Counted from the stretch's first letter, positions 45,249 to 55,136 are shown. The stretch: 64,000 nucleotides of DNA from an uncultured Devosia sp. (GCF_946479885.1 NZ_CAMLHM010000002.1:239622-303621); one strand, 5' to 3'. Made by a program: numbers and translations. The notes: generated by a model from the sequence alone, not told the origin.

Positions 45249-46064
45249 CTAGAAAATTGGCTCGGCCTGCGCCAGTGTGCCGCCAATGCGTACCGGCAGC
45301 ACCTTGACTGCGAGCCCCGTCCGCGGGTCGGTCTCGACCGCCACGCCACACAGCGTCGCCTCGCCTTCGGCGGGCGTGAAGCGGCCATTGGCAATGCCGG
45401 TGAGGAACCGGTTGAGCGGCTCCTCGGCATCGACCCCGATGATGGAATCAAAGTCCCCGCACATGCCGGCATCGGCCATCAGCGCCGTGCCACCCTTGAG
45501 GATGCGCTGATCTGACGTGGGGATATGGGTATGGGTGCCCACCACCAGGCTGACCCGGCCATCCATGAAAAAGCCCATGCCCTGGATTTCCGAGGTCGCC
45601 TCGGTGTGGAAATCGACGATGATGGCGTCGGCCTGCTCGCCCAGCGGACAGGCCGCCACCGCTGCCTCGACGGCGCGGAACGGATCGTCGGCCGGCCCCA
45701 TGAACACCCGGCCCAGCGCATTGACGACCAGCACGCGATGGCCATTGCGGCCCTCGACGAACATGGCGCCACGCCCGGGTGTTCCTGATGGCATGTTGAT
45801 CGGGCGGATCAGCGTGGTTTCGCGCTCGATATAGCTCAGCGTGTCGCGCTGGTCGAAAGCGTGATCGCCCAGCGTTACGATATCGGCGCCGGCATCGCGC
45901 AGGCCCTGAAAATGCGGCTCGGTGAGCCCGCGTCCATGGCTGGCATTTTCGCCGTTGATGACCACGAAATCGAACTTGTAGCGCTCGATGATGCCAGGCA
46001 GCCGCTCGGCAACCGCATCCCGGCCCGAGCGGCCCACCACGTCACCCAGAAACAGAAACCTCAT
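45249..46064 (-). CDS. ymdB: YmdB family metallophosphoesterase
   Basis: A 271-residue calcineurin-like phosphoesterase: MRFLFLGDVVGRSGRDAVAE, VINGENASHGRG, TLGDHAFD, VDFHTEATSE and GTHTHIPTSDQRIL. This is the YmdB/TIGR00282 pattern, reported as a 2',3'-cyclic nucleotide phosphodiesterase affecting biofilm and sporulation in Bacillus. In alphaproteobacteria it is usually found next to fau. The start overlaps the end of fau by four bases. Confidence 0.93.
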   Translation of the reverse strand: MRFLFLGDVVGRSGRDAVAERLPGIIERYKFDFVVINGENASHGRGLTEPHFQGLRDAGADIVTLGDHAFDQRDTLSYIERETTLIRPINMPSGTPGRGAMFVEGRNGHRVLVVNALGRVFMGPADDPFRAVEAAVAACPLGEQADAIIVDFHTEATSEIQGMGFFMDGRVSLVVGTHTHIPTSDQRILKGGTALMADAGMCGDFDSIIGVDAEEPLNRFLTGIANGRFTPAEGEATLCGVAVETDPRTGLAVKVLPVRIGGTLAQAEPIF

Positions 46065-46648
46065 GCCGTCGCGCCAAAGTGGCGCACACCGGCCTCGGTG
46101 ACGATGATATCGAGCGGCACGTCATGCGCCTCGCGCGGGATGCGATCGAGTTCCTGCGCCGCAAAGGCCAGGCCCACCAGCTTGGGCTTCTTGCTCATGC
46201 TGGCCAGGGTCCGGTCGTAGTAGCCACCGCCATAGCCCAGGCGGGTGCCCCGGCTATCGAAACCCAGCAGCGGCATGATGACGATATCGGGCTCGGCGCG
46301 CGGCGCCAGGTCGGACGGTGCCAGCGTACCAAAGCCCGATTCATAGAGCGAGGCGCCCTGTTCCCACACGCGCAGATCGAGCGGCTCCTCGGGTCCCAGC
46401 ACCACCGGCAGCACCACCTTCTGGTTGCTGTCCATCAGCTTGACCAGGATGGGCTGGCAGTCGAGCTCGTCGCGAATGCGCCAATAGGCGGCGACGACAT
46501 CGCCCGCCTGCAGCGCGATCGCGTTGAAGAAATGCTGGGCCGCAGCAACGGCCGCGTCGGCGCGCTCGCCATGATCGAGCGATGCGCGCGCGGCCCGGGC
46601 CCGATTTCGCAGCGCCGCCTTGGCTTCTTCGATCAACGCGTCAACCAT
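46061..46648 (-). CDS. fau: 5-formyltetrahydrofolate cyclo-ligase
   Basis: A 195-residue protein with the ATP/folate signature GTRLGYGGGYYDRTLAS and an N-terminal basic helix (EEAKAALRNRARAARASL). It converts 5-formyl-THF to 5,10-methenyl-THF. The frame can also begin at a TTG nine codons upstream (46675), immediately after the 6S RNA; the ATG gives the usual family length. In many proteobacteria the gene lies just downstream of the 6S RNA gene, as here. Confidence 0.93.
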   Translation of the reverse strand: MVDALIEEAKAALRNRARAARASLDHGERADAAVAAAQHFFNAIALQAGDVVAAYWRIRDELDCQPILVKLMDSNQKVVLPVVLGPEEPLDLRVWEQGASLYESGFGTLAPSDLAPRAEPDIVIMPLLGFDSRGTRLGYGGGYYDRTLASMSKKPKLVGLAFAAQELDRIPREAHDVPLDIIVTEAGVRHFGATA

Positions 46649-46678
46649 GGGGCGTGCTGCAACCTGCTCAGACAATAA

Positions 46679-46829
46679 GGTGCCACCCTGGCCGTGGGAT
46701 ACACGATCCCGGGAACCTACTTTACGTAGGTGGGCGCCGTTTGTCTGAGCCCAGGGGCCCAGTCAGGGACAGCTCCCTTAGGATCGTTAAGGCCCCGGGG
46801 ATAAAGGTATCCATCACGCGCCGGGCAGC
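46679..46829 (-). ncRNA. ssrS: 6S RNA (SsrS)
   Basis: About 150 bases between a toxin-like gene and fau, the classical ssrS-ygfA order. On the minus strand the two ends pair: GTGATGGATAC near the 5' end with GTATCCCAC near the 3' end, and GGCTGCCCGGC with GCC-A-GGGTGGC outside it. The centre has short hairpins (CCTTAACGATCCTAAGG; CCTACGTAAAGTAGG). This long, bulged rod with an open centre mimics an open promoter and sequesters sigma-70 RNA polymerase in stationary phase. A promoter lies at the right distance upstream on the minus strand. Ends are approximate, and the identification is from position and folding only. Confidence 0.75.
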
Positions 46830-46835
46830 CAGCTA

Positions 46836-46863
46836 GATATATGCGCTTTGGCCGGCTGTGCAA
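46836..46863 (-). promoter_or_regulatory. Sigma-70-type promoter for 6S RNA
   Basis: Read on the minus strand: -35 TTGCAC (46858-46863), 16-base spacer, -10 TATATC (46836-46841), then seven bases to the first paired base of the RNA. Confidence 0.6.
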
Positions 46864-46872
46864 AGGGTGAAG

Positions 46873-47160
46873 CTAGAGCAGATCGAACCAGTTCTGCAGC
46901 CCGTGCAGGACGCGAAGCACGACGACGTCCTCGTTTTCGACGATATAGACGATGTTGTGCGAACCATAGGGCATCAGCCGCACCAGGTTTCGCGAGGCCT
47001 GGCGTTCAGACGCCAGGTAGGGGTGATCTGCCAAAGTGTCGAGCATCGCTACCAGCTCCTGCTCATAGATCTCCGATTGCAGAAAACCAAAACGTAAGGC
47101 GCCCTCAGCCGCGACTCGATCAAGGTCCGCAACGGCAGCGAGCGTCAGAATCCAGGCTAT
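46873..47160 (-). CDS. ParE/RelE-type toxin frame with ATA in place of the start codon
   Basis: Translating from 47160 gives 95 codons: (ATA)AWILTLAAVADLDRVAAEG ... YEQELVAMLDTLADHP ... RLMPYGSHNIVYIVENEDVV ... LRVLHGLQNWFDLL, then TAG. The pattern of two helices followed by 'YG.hnIvY...vvvLRVLHG' is the ParE/RelE fold of plasmid-stabilisation toxins. It follows the antitoxin by only three bases and is in the same frame, so the antitoxin TAA excludes any upstream start. The codon at the expected start is ATA, and no ATG, GTG or TTG lies before the middle of the domain. Either the start was lost by a G-to-A change or ATA is used at low efficiency. The reading frame itself is intact. Confidence 0.7.
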   Translation of the reverse strand: MAWILTLAAVADLDRVAAEGALRFGFLQSEIYEQELVAMLDTLADHPYLASERQASRNLVRLMPYGSHNIVYIVENEDVVVLRVLHGLQNWFDLL

Positions 47161-47163
47161 GTG

Positions 47164-47427
47164 TTACGCGCTCTTTTTGGCTTCGACCGCTTCTTTGGCC
47201 TTGAGCCGCATACGGGCCAGTAGCTCATCCCTTCCCATGTCGCTGATCCCGCTGGCCAGCGCGTCGTCTACCATCTGCTGCAGCTTCTCCCGCGCTTCCG
47301 CCCGCTCCTGGTCGCGCCGCACCAGATCGCGGACATAATCGCTGCTATTGCCGTAGCGACCAGTAGCGACCTGGTCTTCGACCCATTGCTTCATCGCGTC
47401 GGGCAGGGAAACGTTCATCGTGGCCAT
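47164..47427 (-). CDS. parD: ParD-type antitoxin
   Basis: An 87-residue protein: MATMNVSLPDAMKQWVEDQV, then TGRYGNSSDYVRDLVRRDQE and a charged helical C-terminus. This is the ribbon-helix-helix N-terminus (strand NVSLP, helix, 'SDYVRDLVR') plus toxin-binding tail of ParD antitoxins. It would neutralise the ParE-like product and repress its own promoter. Start chosen at the ATG preceded by AGGAGA; the upstream extension overlaps the divergent antiporter promoter. Confidence 0.88.
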   Translation of the reverse strand: MATMNVSLPDAMKQWVEDQVATGRYGNSSDYVRDLVRRDQERAEAREKLQQMVDDALASGISDMGRDELLARMRLKAKEAVEAKKSA

Positions 47428-47534
47428 GGCAGGTCTCCTTTCCTGGCAATCTAGGCCTCTTGGCAATCTTTGCCAAGATTGGCCTTGCCGCCGCGGCGCG
47501 GCAACACCACTATCTGTCGGTCGGAGGGCCATCG

Positions 47535-49223
47535 ATGTTTGCGCATATTCTCATCGTCATCATCGTGGCCATTGCCATCACCGCCTTTGCCGAACGGCGC
47601 AATTTCCAGCCGGTGCTGCTGGTGGCCATGGTGGGGCTGCTGGCCTCCTTCATTCCCGGCATGCCGCGGCTCGAGCTGGAACCGGAGATCATTCTCAGCG
47701 TCGTGCTGCCGCCCATGCTGTTCTCGGCGGCCCGCGATTTCTCCTTTGCCGAATTCACGCGCCGCATGGGGTCCATCACCAATCTGGGGGTCTTCCTGGT
47801 CTTTGCCACCACCGCCATCGTCGGCATGGCGTCGGTGATCATCGTGCCGGGCATGGCGCCCATCGCCGCCCTGGTCCTGGGCGCTGTCATCGCCCCGCCT
47901 GATGCGGTGACAGCCATCGCCATCGGCCGCCGCTCGGCCCTGCCGGTGGCGCTGATGACCGTGCTCAAGGGCGAAAGCCTCATCAATGACGCCGCGGCGC
48001 TGACCCTGTTTGCCGTGCTGGTCGCCAGTGCCAGCGGCACGCAGGCCTTCATCGACAACATCATCCTCTATTTCCTCTACGCCGCCGCGGTCGGCATCGT
48101 GCTTGGCGTGCTGCTGGGCAACCTGGCGCAGGTCGCGCGGCGGCGGCTGGGCAATCCATCGCTGGCAACGGCAGTCTCGATCATCGTGCCCTTCGCCGCC
48201 TATCTGCTGGCCGAGGAACTGCATGCCTCGGGCGTCCTCGCCGTGGTCGCGGCCGGCTTCTCGCTCGGGCACCACAATGTGCAGTCGGGCTATGCCGAGC
48301 GCATGCAGGAAAGCCAGTTCTGGCGCAGCCTCGATACGCTGCTTGAAACCTTCGTCTTCGCCTATATCGGGCTGCAACTGCGCTTCGTCATCACCGATGC
48401 CAACGAAGCCGGGTTCGAGCTTTTGCCGCTGCTCGGCGCCGCCGCGGCGCTTCTCGTCGTCATCACCCTGGTCCGCTTTGGCTGGATTTTCGCCTCGTCC
48501 GTGCTGGCCCGCCGACGGCACGCGGCGCTACAGAAGCGGTTCGCGGACGCAAAGCTGCGCGTCGAGTTCGAGGCCCGCCAGCAGCGGCGGGGTCGACGGG
48601 TTCGCAAGACGCAGCTCGATATGCTGCAGCTCCGGCCGCTGACCTGGAAAGAAAACCTGGTTCTGTCCTGGACCGGCATGCGCGGTGTGGTGACGCTGGC
48701 CGCCGCAGCCGGTGTGCCCGTGCTGACGGCCAGTGGCGTCGACTTTCCCGATCGCGAGGCCATCGTGGCTCTGGCCTTTCTCGTCACCATCGGCACCCTG
48801 CTCCTCCAGGGCCTGACCCTACCCTGGCTGATCCAGCGGCTCGACGTCACCGATCCGGGCGATGCGCGCTTCGAGGCAGAGCAGCAGGAGCTGGCGACCC
48901 GTCTGGCCCATGCTGCCACATCAGAGGCGCTCGACGCTTATCGTGCCGCCAATGCCTCACCGCAAAGCCAGCGCCTCGCCTTGCTCATGGCGCAGCGGAC
49001 CCAGCAGGCGGCGGCCAGTCCCGAGACCAAGGACCAGCCACGACCCGGCTTTGATCCCGGCGAAACGCTCAAGCTGGGCAGGCTGCTGCTCGAGGCACGG
49101 CGCAGCCGGCTCATCGCCGCCCGCGATGACGGCGAGCTGGACGACACGATCGTGCGGGAAATGCTCGAGGCCATGGATCTCGAACAGGCCTTCATGGATA
49201 CCTGGGATAGTCCGGTTCGCTAG
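47535..49223 (+). CDS. Na+/H+ antiporter, CPA1 (NhaP/NHE) family
   Basis: A 562-residue membrane protein with about 12 hydrophobic segments starting [18 protein letters not shown]. Conserved features are the ion-site region [38 protein letters not shown] and [17 protein letters not shown] cytoplasmic tail of about 130 charged residues follows. It exchanges Na+ or K+ for H+ for pH and salt homeostasis. Start at the ATG with GGAGGG upstream. It converges with zapA, the two coding ends overlapping by four bases. Confidence 0.93.
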   Translation: MFAHILIVIIVAIAITAFAERRNFQPVLLVAMVGLLASFIPGMPRLELEPEIILSVVLPPMLFSAARDFSFAEFTRRMGSITNLGVFLVFATTAIVGMASVIIVPGMAPIAALVLGAVIAPPDAVTAIAIGRRSALPVALMTVLKGESLINDAAALTLFAVLVASASGTQAFIDNIILYFLYAAAVGIVLGVLLGNLAQVARRRLGNPSLATAVSIIVPFAAYLLAEELHASGVLAVVAAGFSLGHHNVQSGYAERMQESQFWRSLDTLLETFVFAYIGLQLRFVITDANEAGFELLPLLGAAAALLVVITLVRFGWIFASSVLARRRHAALQKRFADAKLRVEFEARQQRRGRRVRKTQLDMLQLRPLTWKENLVLSWTGMRGVVTLAAAAGVPVLTASGVDFPDREAIVALAFLVTIGTLLLQGLTLPWLIQRLDVTDPGDARFEAEQQELATRLAHAATSEALDAYRAANASPQSQRLALLMAQRTQQAAASPETKDQPRPGFDPGETLKLGRLLLEARRSRLIAARDDGELDDTIVREMLEAMDLEQAFMDTWDSPVR

Positions 49224-49597
49224 CCCTGCGGCACCGGAGCTGCTTCATCGAGCGCCCCGGCAACGCCTTCGAGCGCCTTGGCCGCGTCGGTGAGCTTGGC
49301 AGCGAACCTGGCCTCCAGCGCTTCGATCTCGGCCGCGACTTCCTGGCCGGCCCGCGTCAGCACCAACACTTCGGTCTCGAGCGCCTTGATGCGCTTCTCG
49401 GCCTCGGCCAGCTCGTCCACCACGGCAATGCCGGCCATGACCGTCAGCCTGTTGTCGCCGATTTCGCCAACCGCACCCTTCAGCCCTTCGACATGGGTGT
49501 TGAACCGCTCGGCCAGCCCGATCAGGTGCTGCTGCTGGCCCTCTTCGCAGGCCATGCGGTATTTGCGGCCGTTGATCTCGACATTGACTTCGGGCAC
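49220..49597 (-). CDS. zapA: Cell division protein ZapA
   Basis: A 125-residue protein: [60 protein letters not shown], then a coiled coil. This is the ZapA pattern; it crosslinks FtsZ filaments at the division ring. The start is GTG with GGAG seven bases upstream, immediately after the DUF4164 gene. The C-terminal coiled coil is longer than in E. coli, as usual in alphaproteobacteria. Confidence 0.92.
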   Translation of the reverse strand: MPEVNVEINGRKYRMACEEGQQQHLIGLAERFNTHVEGLKGAVGEIGDNRLTVMAGIAVVDELAEAEKRIKALETEVLVLTRAGQEVAAEIEALEARFAAKLTDAAKALEGVAGALDEAAPVPQG

Positions 49598-49601
49598 TGC
49601 G

Positions 49602-49889
49602 CTACTCCGCCTTGGCCAGCACTTCGCGGACGGTTTCCATCGCCTCGACCAGCCGGCGCGACACGTCATGGGCGCTGTCGTCGAGCCGCTTGGCCCGGGC
49701 CGCGGTCTTGTCGAGCTCGGTCGCCAGGCGCGCCCGCTCATGCACCAGGCGCTGTGTATCGACCTCGATGCGGTTATGCTGGCGCAGGCGCGTCGACAGG
49801 TTGCGCACCGATTGGTCCAGGCGCGCCATGGCGCGTTCGAAGCGCGCATTGGCCGCAGTCAGCCCGTCTTCAAGTTCCGTCTCAGTCAT
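49602..49889 (-). CDS. DUF4164-like coiled-coil protein
   Basis: A 95-residue, almost wholly helical protein, [20 protein letters not shown] ... [20 protein letters not shown] ... [11 protein letters not shown], with heptad-like hydrophobic spacing. Proteins of this type (DUF4164) lie directly before zapA in Hyphomicrobiales and probably act with the division ring; that is inference from neighbourhood. Four bases separate it from the zapA GTG. Confidence 0.8.
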   Translation of the reverse strand: MTETELEDGLTAANARFERAMARLDQSVRNLSTRLRQHNRIEVDTQRLVHERARLATELDKTAARAKRLDDSAHDVSRRLVEAMETVREVLAKAE

Positions 49890-50095
49890 TGCTACTACGG
49901 TCCTCAGCCCACGACGATTCCGGCACTGCAAGCCTGCAACAGCCCGCCGCCCAATGCAACCGCCTGTCGGAGGCCTCGTCCGGCACTGTCATTGACAGGA
50001 TAGGCGAACCTGTTATGCCTCGAACCCGCCTTTGGGAGGAGGCTTTTGGCGCCTCTTCTCCCCAGAAATCCAGCCCTGATGAAAGCGCGAGCCCG

Positions 50096-52069
50096 ATGAC
50101 GAACACCGCCCAGCAAAACGACTTGGCCAATGCGATCCGCTCCCTCTCCATGGATGCGGTCGAAAAGGCCAATTCCGGCCATCCCGGCCTGCCCATGGGC
50201 TGCGCCGACATCGCCACGGTGCTGTTCACCAAGGTCATGAAGTTCGATCCCTCGGACAGCAAGTGGGCTGACCGCGACCGCTTCATTCTCTCGGCCGGCC
50301 ACGGCTCGATGCTGCTCTATTCCTCGCTCTACCTGCTGGGCTACGAGGACATGACCATCGACCAGGTCAAGAACTTCCGCCAGCTCGGCAGCAGGACTGC
50401 CGGCCACCCGGAATATCACTTCGCCCAGGGCATTGAGACCACCACCGGCCCGCTCGGCCAGGGCCTGGCCAATTCGGTTGGCTTTGCCGTCGCCGAAGCC
50501 AAGCTGGCCGCCGAATTCGGCTCCGACATCGTCGACCACCATACCTGGGTGCTGGCCGGCGACGGCTGCCTGATGGAAGGCATTTCCCAGGAAGCCATCG
50601 CGCTGGCCGGCCACCTCAAGCTCAACAAGCTCGTGGTGATCTGGGACAATAACTCGATCACCATCGACGGCGCCGTCTCCAACTCGGACTCGACCGACCA
50701 GATCGCCCGCTTCAAGGCGGTGCAGTGGAACACCATCGAGATCGACGGTCACGACCAGGACGCCATCGAGGCCGCCCTGCTCGCCGCCAAGAAGTCCGAC
50801 AAGCCGACCCTGATCGCCGCCAAGACCACCATCGGCTTCGGCGCCCCCAAGAAGGCCGGCACCGAGAAGGTGCATGGCGCTCCGCTCGGGGCCGAGGAAC
50901 TGGCCGGCGCCAAGGCTGCCCTTGGCATCACCTATCCGGCTTTCGAAATCCCGTCCGAAATCCTCAATACCTGGCGCGCTGCCGGCACCCGCTCGCAGAA
51001 CGTTCGCGGCGAATGGCAGTCGCGCCTGGCGGCTCACGCCAACAAGGCCGAGTTCGAACGCCGCATGAAGGGCGACCTGCCCGCCGAGTTCAAATCGGCC
51101 ATGGACGCCTATAAGCGCAAGCTCGTCGAGGACAAGCCCAAGGTCGCCACTCGCAAGTCCAGCCAGATGGCGCTCGACATCATCAATGCCGTGCTGCCCG
51201 AAACGCTGGGTGGTTCGGCCGACCTGACGCATTCGAACCTGACCAATACCAAGGAAATGATCCCGTTCCAGGCCGATAACCGCCTGGGCCGCTACATGAT
51301 GTATGGCATCCGCGAGCACGAAATGGCCGCGGCGATGAACGGTGTGGCCCTCCATGGCGGCCTCATTCCCTATGGCGGCACTTTCATGGTCTTTACCGAC
51401 TATGCCCGCCCCTCGATCCGCCTCGCGGCCCTCATGGAGCAGCGCGCCATCTATGTCATGACCCATGACTCGATCGGCCTGGGCGAAGATGGTCCGACCC
51501 ACCAGCCGGTGGAACACCTGACCGCTCTTCGCGCCATTCCGAACCTGCTGGTTTTCCGCCCGGCCGATGCCGTCGAAGCCCTCGAATGCTGGCAGCTGGC
51601 GCTGGAATCCACCTCGGCCCCGTCGATCCTGGCTCTGTCGCGTCAGAACCTCCCGGCTTTGCGCACCGAGTACCAGGCCGAAAACCTGTCGGCCAAGGGC
51701 GCTTACGTCATCGCCGGCGACAGACAAGCCGATGTGGTGATCTTCGCCACCGGCTCGGAAGTTGCCATCGCCGTCGCCGCCCTGGCCTCGCTCAACGAAA
51801 AGGGCATTGCCGCCAAGGTCGTGTCGGTTCCGTCAATGGAGCTGCTGGCCAAGCAGTCCGATGCCTACAAGGCCGAGCTCTATGGCAATGCCAAAGCCCG
51901 CGTCGCGATCGAAGCCGGCATCGAGATGAGCTGGAGCAAGCTGCTGGGCGACAAGGGTCGCTTCGTCGGCATGCACAGCTTCGGCGCCTCCGGCCCGATC
52001 GAAAAGCTCTATGACCACTTTGGTATTACGGCGAATGCCGTTGTTGAAGCCGTCACCGCACAGTTGTAA
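50096..52069 (+). CDS. tkt: Transketolase
   Basis: A 657-residue thiamine-diphosphate enzyme: [40 protein letters not shown], the TPP-binding [20 protein letters not shown] ... WDNNSI, and the pyrimidine-domain segments [13 protein letters not shown] and [23 protein letters not shown] ([20 protein letters not shown]). It links the pentose phosphate pathway, or Calvin cycle where present, with glycolysis. The frame upstream of the ATG is open for 200 codons but antisense to DUF4164/zapA and not coding. First gene of the tkt-gap-...-pgk-...-fba cluster. Confidence 0.97.
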   Translation: MTNTAQQNDLANAIRSLSMDAVEKANSGHPGLPMGCADIATVLFTKVMKFDPSDSKWADRDRFILSAGHGSMLLYSSLYLLGYEDMTIDQVKNFRQLGSRTAGHPEYHFAQGIETTTGPLGQGLANSVGFAVAEAKLAAEFGSDIVDHHTWVLAGDGCLMEGISQEAIALAGHLKLNKLVVIWDNNSITIDGAVSNSDSTDQIARFKAVQWNTIEIDGHDQDAIEAALLAAKKSDKPTLIAAKTTIGFGAPKKAGTEKVHGAPLGAEELAGAKAALGITYPAFEIPSEILNTWRAAGTRSQNVRGEWQSRLAAHANKAEFERRMKGDLPAEFKSAMDAYKRKLVEDKPKVATRKSSQMALDIINAVLPETLGGSADLTHSNLTNTKEMIPFQADNRLGRYMMYGIREHEMAAAMNGVALHGGLIPYGGTFMVFTDYARPSIRLAALMEQRAIYVMTHDSIGLGEDGPTHQPVEHLTALRAIPNLLVFRPADAVEALECWQLALESTSAPSILALSRQNLPALRTEYQAENLSAKGAYVIAGDRQADVVIFATGSEVAIAVAALASLNEKGIAAKVVSVPSMELLAKQSDAYKAELYGNAKARVAIEAGIEMSWSKLLGDKGRFVGMHSFGASGPIEKLYDHFGITANAVVEAVTAQL

Positions 52070-52117
52070 GAGGGCGCTGCTCTCCCTTCCCTACTCCCTC
52101 CCTAGGAGCGTCTAAAC

Positions 52118-53125
52118 ATGGCAATCCGCGTCGCCATCAACGGTTTTGGCCGTATCGGCCGCAACGTCCTGCGCGCCATCATCGAATCCGGTCGTACCGA
52201 TATCGAAGTGGTGGCCATCAACGATCTCGGCCCGGTCGAGACCAATGCCCACCTGTTCCGCTTCGATAGCGTGCATGGCCGCTTCAACGGCACCGTGACC
52301 GTGGCCGGCGACACCATCGACGTGGGTCGCGGCCCGATCAAGGTGACCGCGGTGCGTGATCCGGCCGAGCTGCCACATGCCGCCATGGGTGTCGACATCG
52401 CCCTTGAATGCACGGGCATCTTCACCTCCAAGGAAAAGGCCAGCGCCCACCTCAAGGCCGGCGCCAAGAAGGTGATCATCTCGGCCCCCGGCGACGGCGC
52501 GGACAAGACCATCGTCTACGGCATCAACCACCACAGCCTGACCAAGGACGACGTGGTGATCTCGAACGCCTCGTGCACCACCAACTGCCTGGCGCCGCTG
52601 GCCTATGTCCTGCACAAGGAATTCGGCATCGAGAAGGGAATGATGACCACCATCCATTCCTATACCGGTGACCAGCCGACGCTCGACACCATGCACAAGG
52701 ATCTCTATCGCGGCCGCGCGGCTGCCCTCAGCCAGATCCCGACCTCGACCGGCGCTGCCAAGGCCATTGGCCTGGTGCTGCCCGAGCTCAAGGGCAAGCT
52801 GGATGGTGTTTCCATTCGTGTGCCCACGCCGAACGTCTCCTGCGTCGACTTCAAGTTCATCTCCAGCCGCAACGTGACGGCCGACGAGATCAACGCCGCG
52901 GTCAAGAAGTATGCCGATGGCGAGCTCAAGGGCATCCTGGGCTACACCACCCAGCCCAACGTCTCGATCGACTTCAACCACGACAGCCACTCCTCGACCC
53001 TGGCCTTCGACCAGACCAAGGTGATGGACGGCAATTTCGTGTCGGTCCTCAGCTGGTACGACAACGAATGGGGCTTCTCCAACCGCATGGCCGACACGGC
53101 CGTCGCGTTGGGCAAGACGCTCTAA
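52118..53125 (+). CDS. gap: Glyceraldehyde-3-phosphate dehydrogenase
   Basis: A 335-residue enzyme: [20 protein letters not shown], the active-site [13 protein letters not shown] with catalytic C153, and the C-terminal [13 protein letters not shown]. It oxidises glyceraldehyde-3-phosphate with NAD+ and phosphate. AGGAG precedes the ATG. It lies 48 bases after tkt, so the two are probably co-transcribed, and it is followed by a strong terminator. Confidence 0.98.
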   Translation: MAIRVAINGFGRIGRNVLRAIIESGRTDIEVVAINDLGPVETNAHLFRFDSVHGRFNGTVTVAGDTIDVGRGPIKVTAVRDPAELPHAAMGVDIALECTGIFTSKEKASAHLKAGAKKVIISAPGDGADKTIVYGINHHSLTKDDVVISNASCTTNCLAPLAYVLHKEFGIEKGMMTTIHSYTGDQPTLDTMHKDLYRGRAAALSQIPTSTGAAKAIGLVLPELKGKLDGVSIRVPTPNVSCVDFKFISSRNVTADEINAAVKKYADGELKGILGYTTQPNVSIDFNHDSHSSTLAFDQTKVMDGNFVSVLSWYDNEWGFSNRMADTAVALGKTL

Positions 53126-53148
53126 ATCTTCAGCACCGGCAAATCATC

Positions 53149-53177
53149 AGCCCCGTCGCTCCGCGACGGGGCTTTTT
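53149..53177 (+). terminator. Intrinsic terminator after gap
   Basis: A perfect 11-bp stem AGCCCCGTCGC/GCGACGGGGCT with a 3-base loop and TTTTTG tail. Confidence 0.95.
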
Positions 53178-53229
53178 GTTTGTGCTGACACGATCTGACA
53201 GGTGCCTTCCGCCAATTGAGCGCGTGAGA

Positions 53230-53344
53230 CACCCCCACCCTCGATCCCTCCCCACAAGGGTGAGGGAAGGACGACTGAGAGCCCGGCTCTCCTTTAGTCT
53301 GCGCCTCCCTCCCCTTGATGGGGAGGGATCGAGGGTGGGGTGGG
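53230..53344. repeat. Palindromic intergenic repeat, CCCTCGATCCCTCCCC type
   Basis: Left arm CACCCTCGATCCCTCCCC and right arm GGGGAGGGATCGAGGGTGGG are complementary, about 70 bases apart. It is the same family as the unit at 33985 and fills the gap between gap and the GyrI-like gene. Confidence 0.8.
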
Positions 53345-53375
53345 CCACACGCACAGCAACCGGAAGGCCCAAGCC

Positions 53376-53984
53376 ATGTCCAAAACCGACTTCCGCAAAA
53401 CCCTCAGCAGCTACCGCGCCACTGCCACCATCGCCCTCATCGACATCCCACCCATGAACTTCGTCATGGTCGACGGGTCGGGCAACCCCAACACCGCCCC
53501 GGCTCACAAGACCGCCATCGAATGGCTCTACGCCACCAGTTATACCCTCAAATTCGCCGCCAAGGAGCAGGGCAACGACTATGTCGTGCCGCCGCTCGAA
53601 GGCTTGTGGTGGGCCGACGATCCCTCCGACTTCGTCGCCCGCAACAAGGACAACTGGCGCTGGACCATGATGATCATGGCGCCCGATTTCATCACCGGCA
53701 GCATGTTCGAAGCGGCTGTGGCAAAGACCAGCAGGAAAACCGCGAGCCAGCCACCAGCAAGCTTGCGGCATGCTCGACACGACGAGGGGCTGTGCCTGCA
53801 AGTCCTGCATCTGGGCAGCTATGACGACGAAGGCCCTGTCCTGGCACATTTGCACGACGTCGAAATGCCGTCGCGCGGCCTTGCCTTCAACGGCCACCAC
53901 CACGAAGTCTATCTCGGCGACCCCAGGCGCAGCGCGCCCGACAAGCTCAGGACCATCCTGCGTCAACCGGTCAAGCCCCGCTAA
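53376..53984 (+). CDS. GyrI-like small-molecule-binding domain protein
   Basis: A 202-residue protein: MSKTDFRKTLSSYRATATIA, then IPPMNFVMVDGSGNPNTAPA, EWLYATSYTLKFAAKEQGND, PLEGLWWADD, and HHEVYLGDPRRSAPDKLRTI. These match the stand-alone GyrI-like (SOUL/AraC-effector) domain proteins. Family members bind or hydrolyse small cyclic compounds; some inactivate antibiotics. No DNA-binding domain is attached. Start at the ATG after the repeat; a weak ribosome site (GGAAGG) is present. Confidence 0.85.
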   Translation: MSKTDFRKTLSSYRATATIALIDIPPMNFVMVDGSGNPNTAPAHKTAIEWLYATSYTLKFAAKEQGNDYVVPPLEGLWWADDPSDFVARNKDNWRWTMMIMAPDFITGSMFEAAVAKTSRKTASQPPASLRHARHDEGLCLQVLHLGSYDDEGPVLAHLHDVEMPSRGLAFNGHHHEVYLGDPRRSAPDKLRTILRQPVKPR

Positions 53985-54060
53985 GCGCCCGCGCCAGCAC
54001 CGATTTTCTTGCCAATGCCGATGACTGCGTCATAGTGCTCAGGCGTCCCGGAGCGTGCCG

Positions 54061-54603
54061 ATGCTCAAGCCAAGCCTGCTGATCTTGCCTCTGACATTGC
54101 TGTTGTTCGGCTTTACCGACCCCGGGAGCGGGCTCGCCATCGATCCGCCCAACGACTTCGTCGCGGTGCCGCTGCCGCCCAATGACGCGATTTCGACCGG
54201 CGTGCTGATCGGAATCTTCCGCTACGATGCCAACCTGCGCAGCCCCGCTCCGCCCTTCTGCGTGCTGGCTCTGCACCCGCGCGAGGACAATGCCCAATAC
54301 GACCAGACGGTGCTCAACGCGCGGATGCGCGATCCGGGGCGGTTGGCCAACATCATCGCGACGTTCAACGGGCGCTACACGATCCTCGAGGACGAGCCCA
54401 TCGCCCTGGGCGACGTATTCGGCCACCAGTTCATCATGGAGGCCAAGGATGCGCCCGGCGGACCGCAGGACCTGCTGCAGGTCACCTCGTCGCTGGACAT
54501 GCCCAAGGGCCGCCTCACACTCAATTGCGCCACCGCGCGCAGCGACCTCACGACCAACCTGGTCAGCTTCGGACTGATCCGCGAGAGCATCACCCTGCCA
54601 TGA
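54061..54603 (+). CDS. Exported hypothetical protein
   Basis: A 180-residue protein with an N-terminal signal segment (MLKPSLLILPLTLLLFGFTD) and a mature part of mixed strands without a recognised domain (two cysteines, FCVLAL and LNCATA, could pair in the periplasm). GGAG lies seven bases before the ATG. The stop overlaps the next start by four bases, so it is made together with the glycolipid-binding-like protein. Confidence 0.65.
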   Translation: MLKPSLLILPLTLLLFGFTDPGSGLAIDPPNDFVAVPLPPNDAISTGVLIGIFRYDANLRSPAPPFCVLALHPREDNAQYDQTVLNARMRDPGRLANIIATFNGRYTILEDEPIALGDVFGHQFIMEAKDAPGGPQDLLQVTSSLDMPKGRLTLNCATARSDLTTNLVSFGLIRESITLP

Positions 54604-55136
54604 GCCTTGATCGAACAATTCGCTGGCGCGGGCTCGATCCCGTGACACTGGAACATTGCCACGTCATTTCCACGGCGCGCGACACCCGCATCCGCGGCAC
54701 CATTGTCACGCCGGCCTATGGCCTGTTCTATCGCATCAAGCTCGACGATACCGAGCGCGTCCGCACGGTGCGCGTCGAGCGCACCGACGGCAAGGTGCTC
54801 GAACTGTTCTCCGACGGATCAGGTGATTGGTCCGATGATCGCGCCGAGCCCCTGCCCGCTTTGCGCCATTGCCTCGACATCGACCTCTGGCCAACCCCGC
54901 TCACCAATTCCCTGCCCCTGTGGCGCTGCCAATGGACTATCGGCGAGCCGCAGCGTTTCGCCATGGCCTGGATCGACGGCGATGAAATGACGGTGCGGCG
55001 CGACGAGCAGATCTATACCCAGCTCGACAATAACAGTTTCCGCTTCGAGAATGCCGACGGCTTCGAACGCATTCTGGAAGTCGACGCCGACCGGCTGGTC
55101 GTGGCCTATCCGGGCCTCTTCGAGCGCGCCGGCTGA
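54600..55136 (+). CDS. Putative glycolipid-binding protein (DUF1089-like)
   Basis: A 178-residue protein, MSLDRTIRWRGLDPVTLEHC ... TPAYGLFYRIKLDD ... DIDLWPTPLTNSLPLWR ... QIYTQLDNNSFRFEN ... VDADRLVVAYPGLFER. The 'DvDl.pTPlTN.LPi.R' and final 'YPGLF.R' segments are the signature of the putative glycolipid-binding family. No enzymatic residue set is known. It overlaps the upstream exported protein gene by ATGA. Confidence 0.75.
   Translation: MSLDRTIRWRGLDPVTLEHCHVISTARDTRIRGTIVTPAYGLFYRIKLDDTERVRTVRVERTDGKVLELFSDGSGDWSDDRAEPLPALRHCLDIDLWPTPLTNSLPLWRCQWTIGEPQRFAMAWIDGDEMTVRRDEQIYTQLDNNSFRFENADGFERILEVDADRLVVAYPGLFERAG

Noticed and set aside
46582..46836. 84-codon plus-strand frame across the 6S RNA region
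   Set aside because: It overlaps fau antisense and the structured RNA, with no coding character.
46858..47097. 79-codon plus-strand frame in the toxin region
   Set aside because: It is the mirror of the ParE-like frame on the minus strand, which has clear family features.
49904..51727. 607-codon minus-strand frame opposite transketolase
   Set aside because: Antisense shadow of a clearly conserved gene; no recognisable protein.
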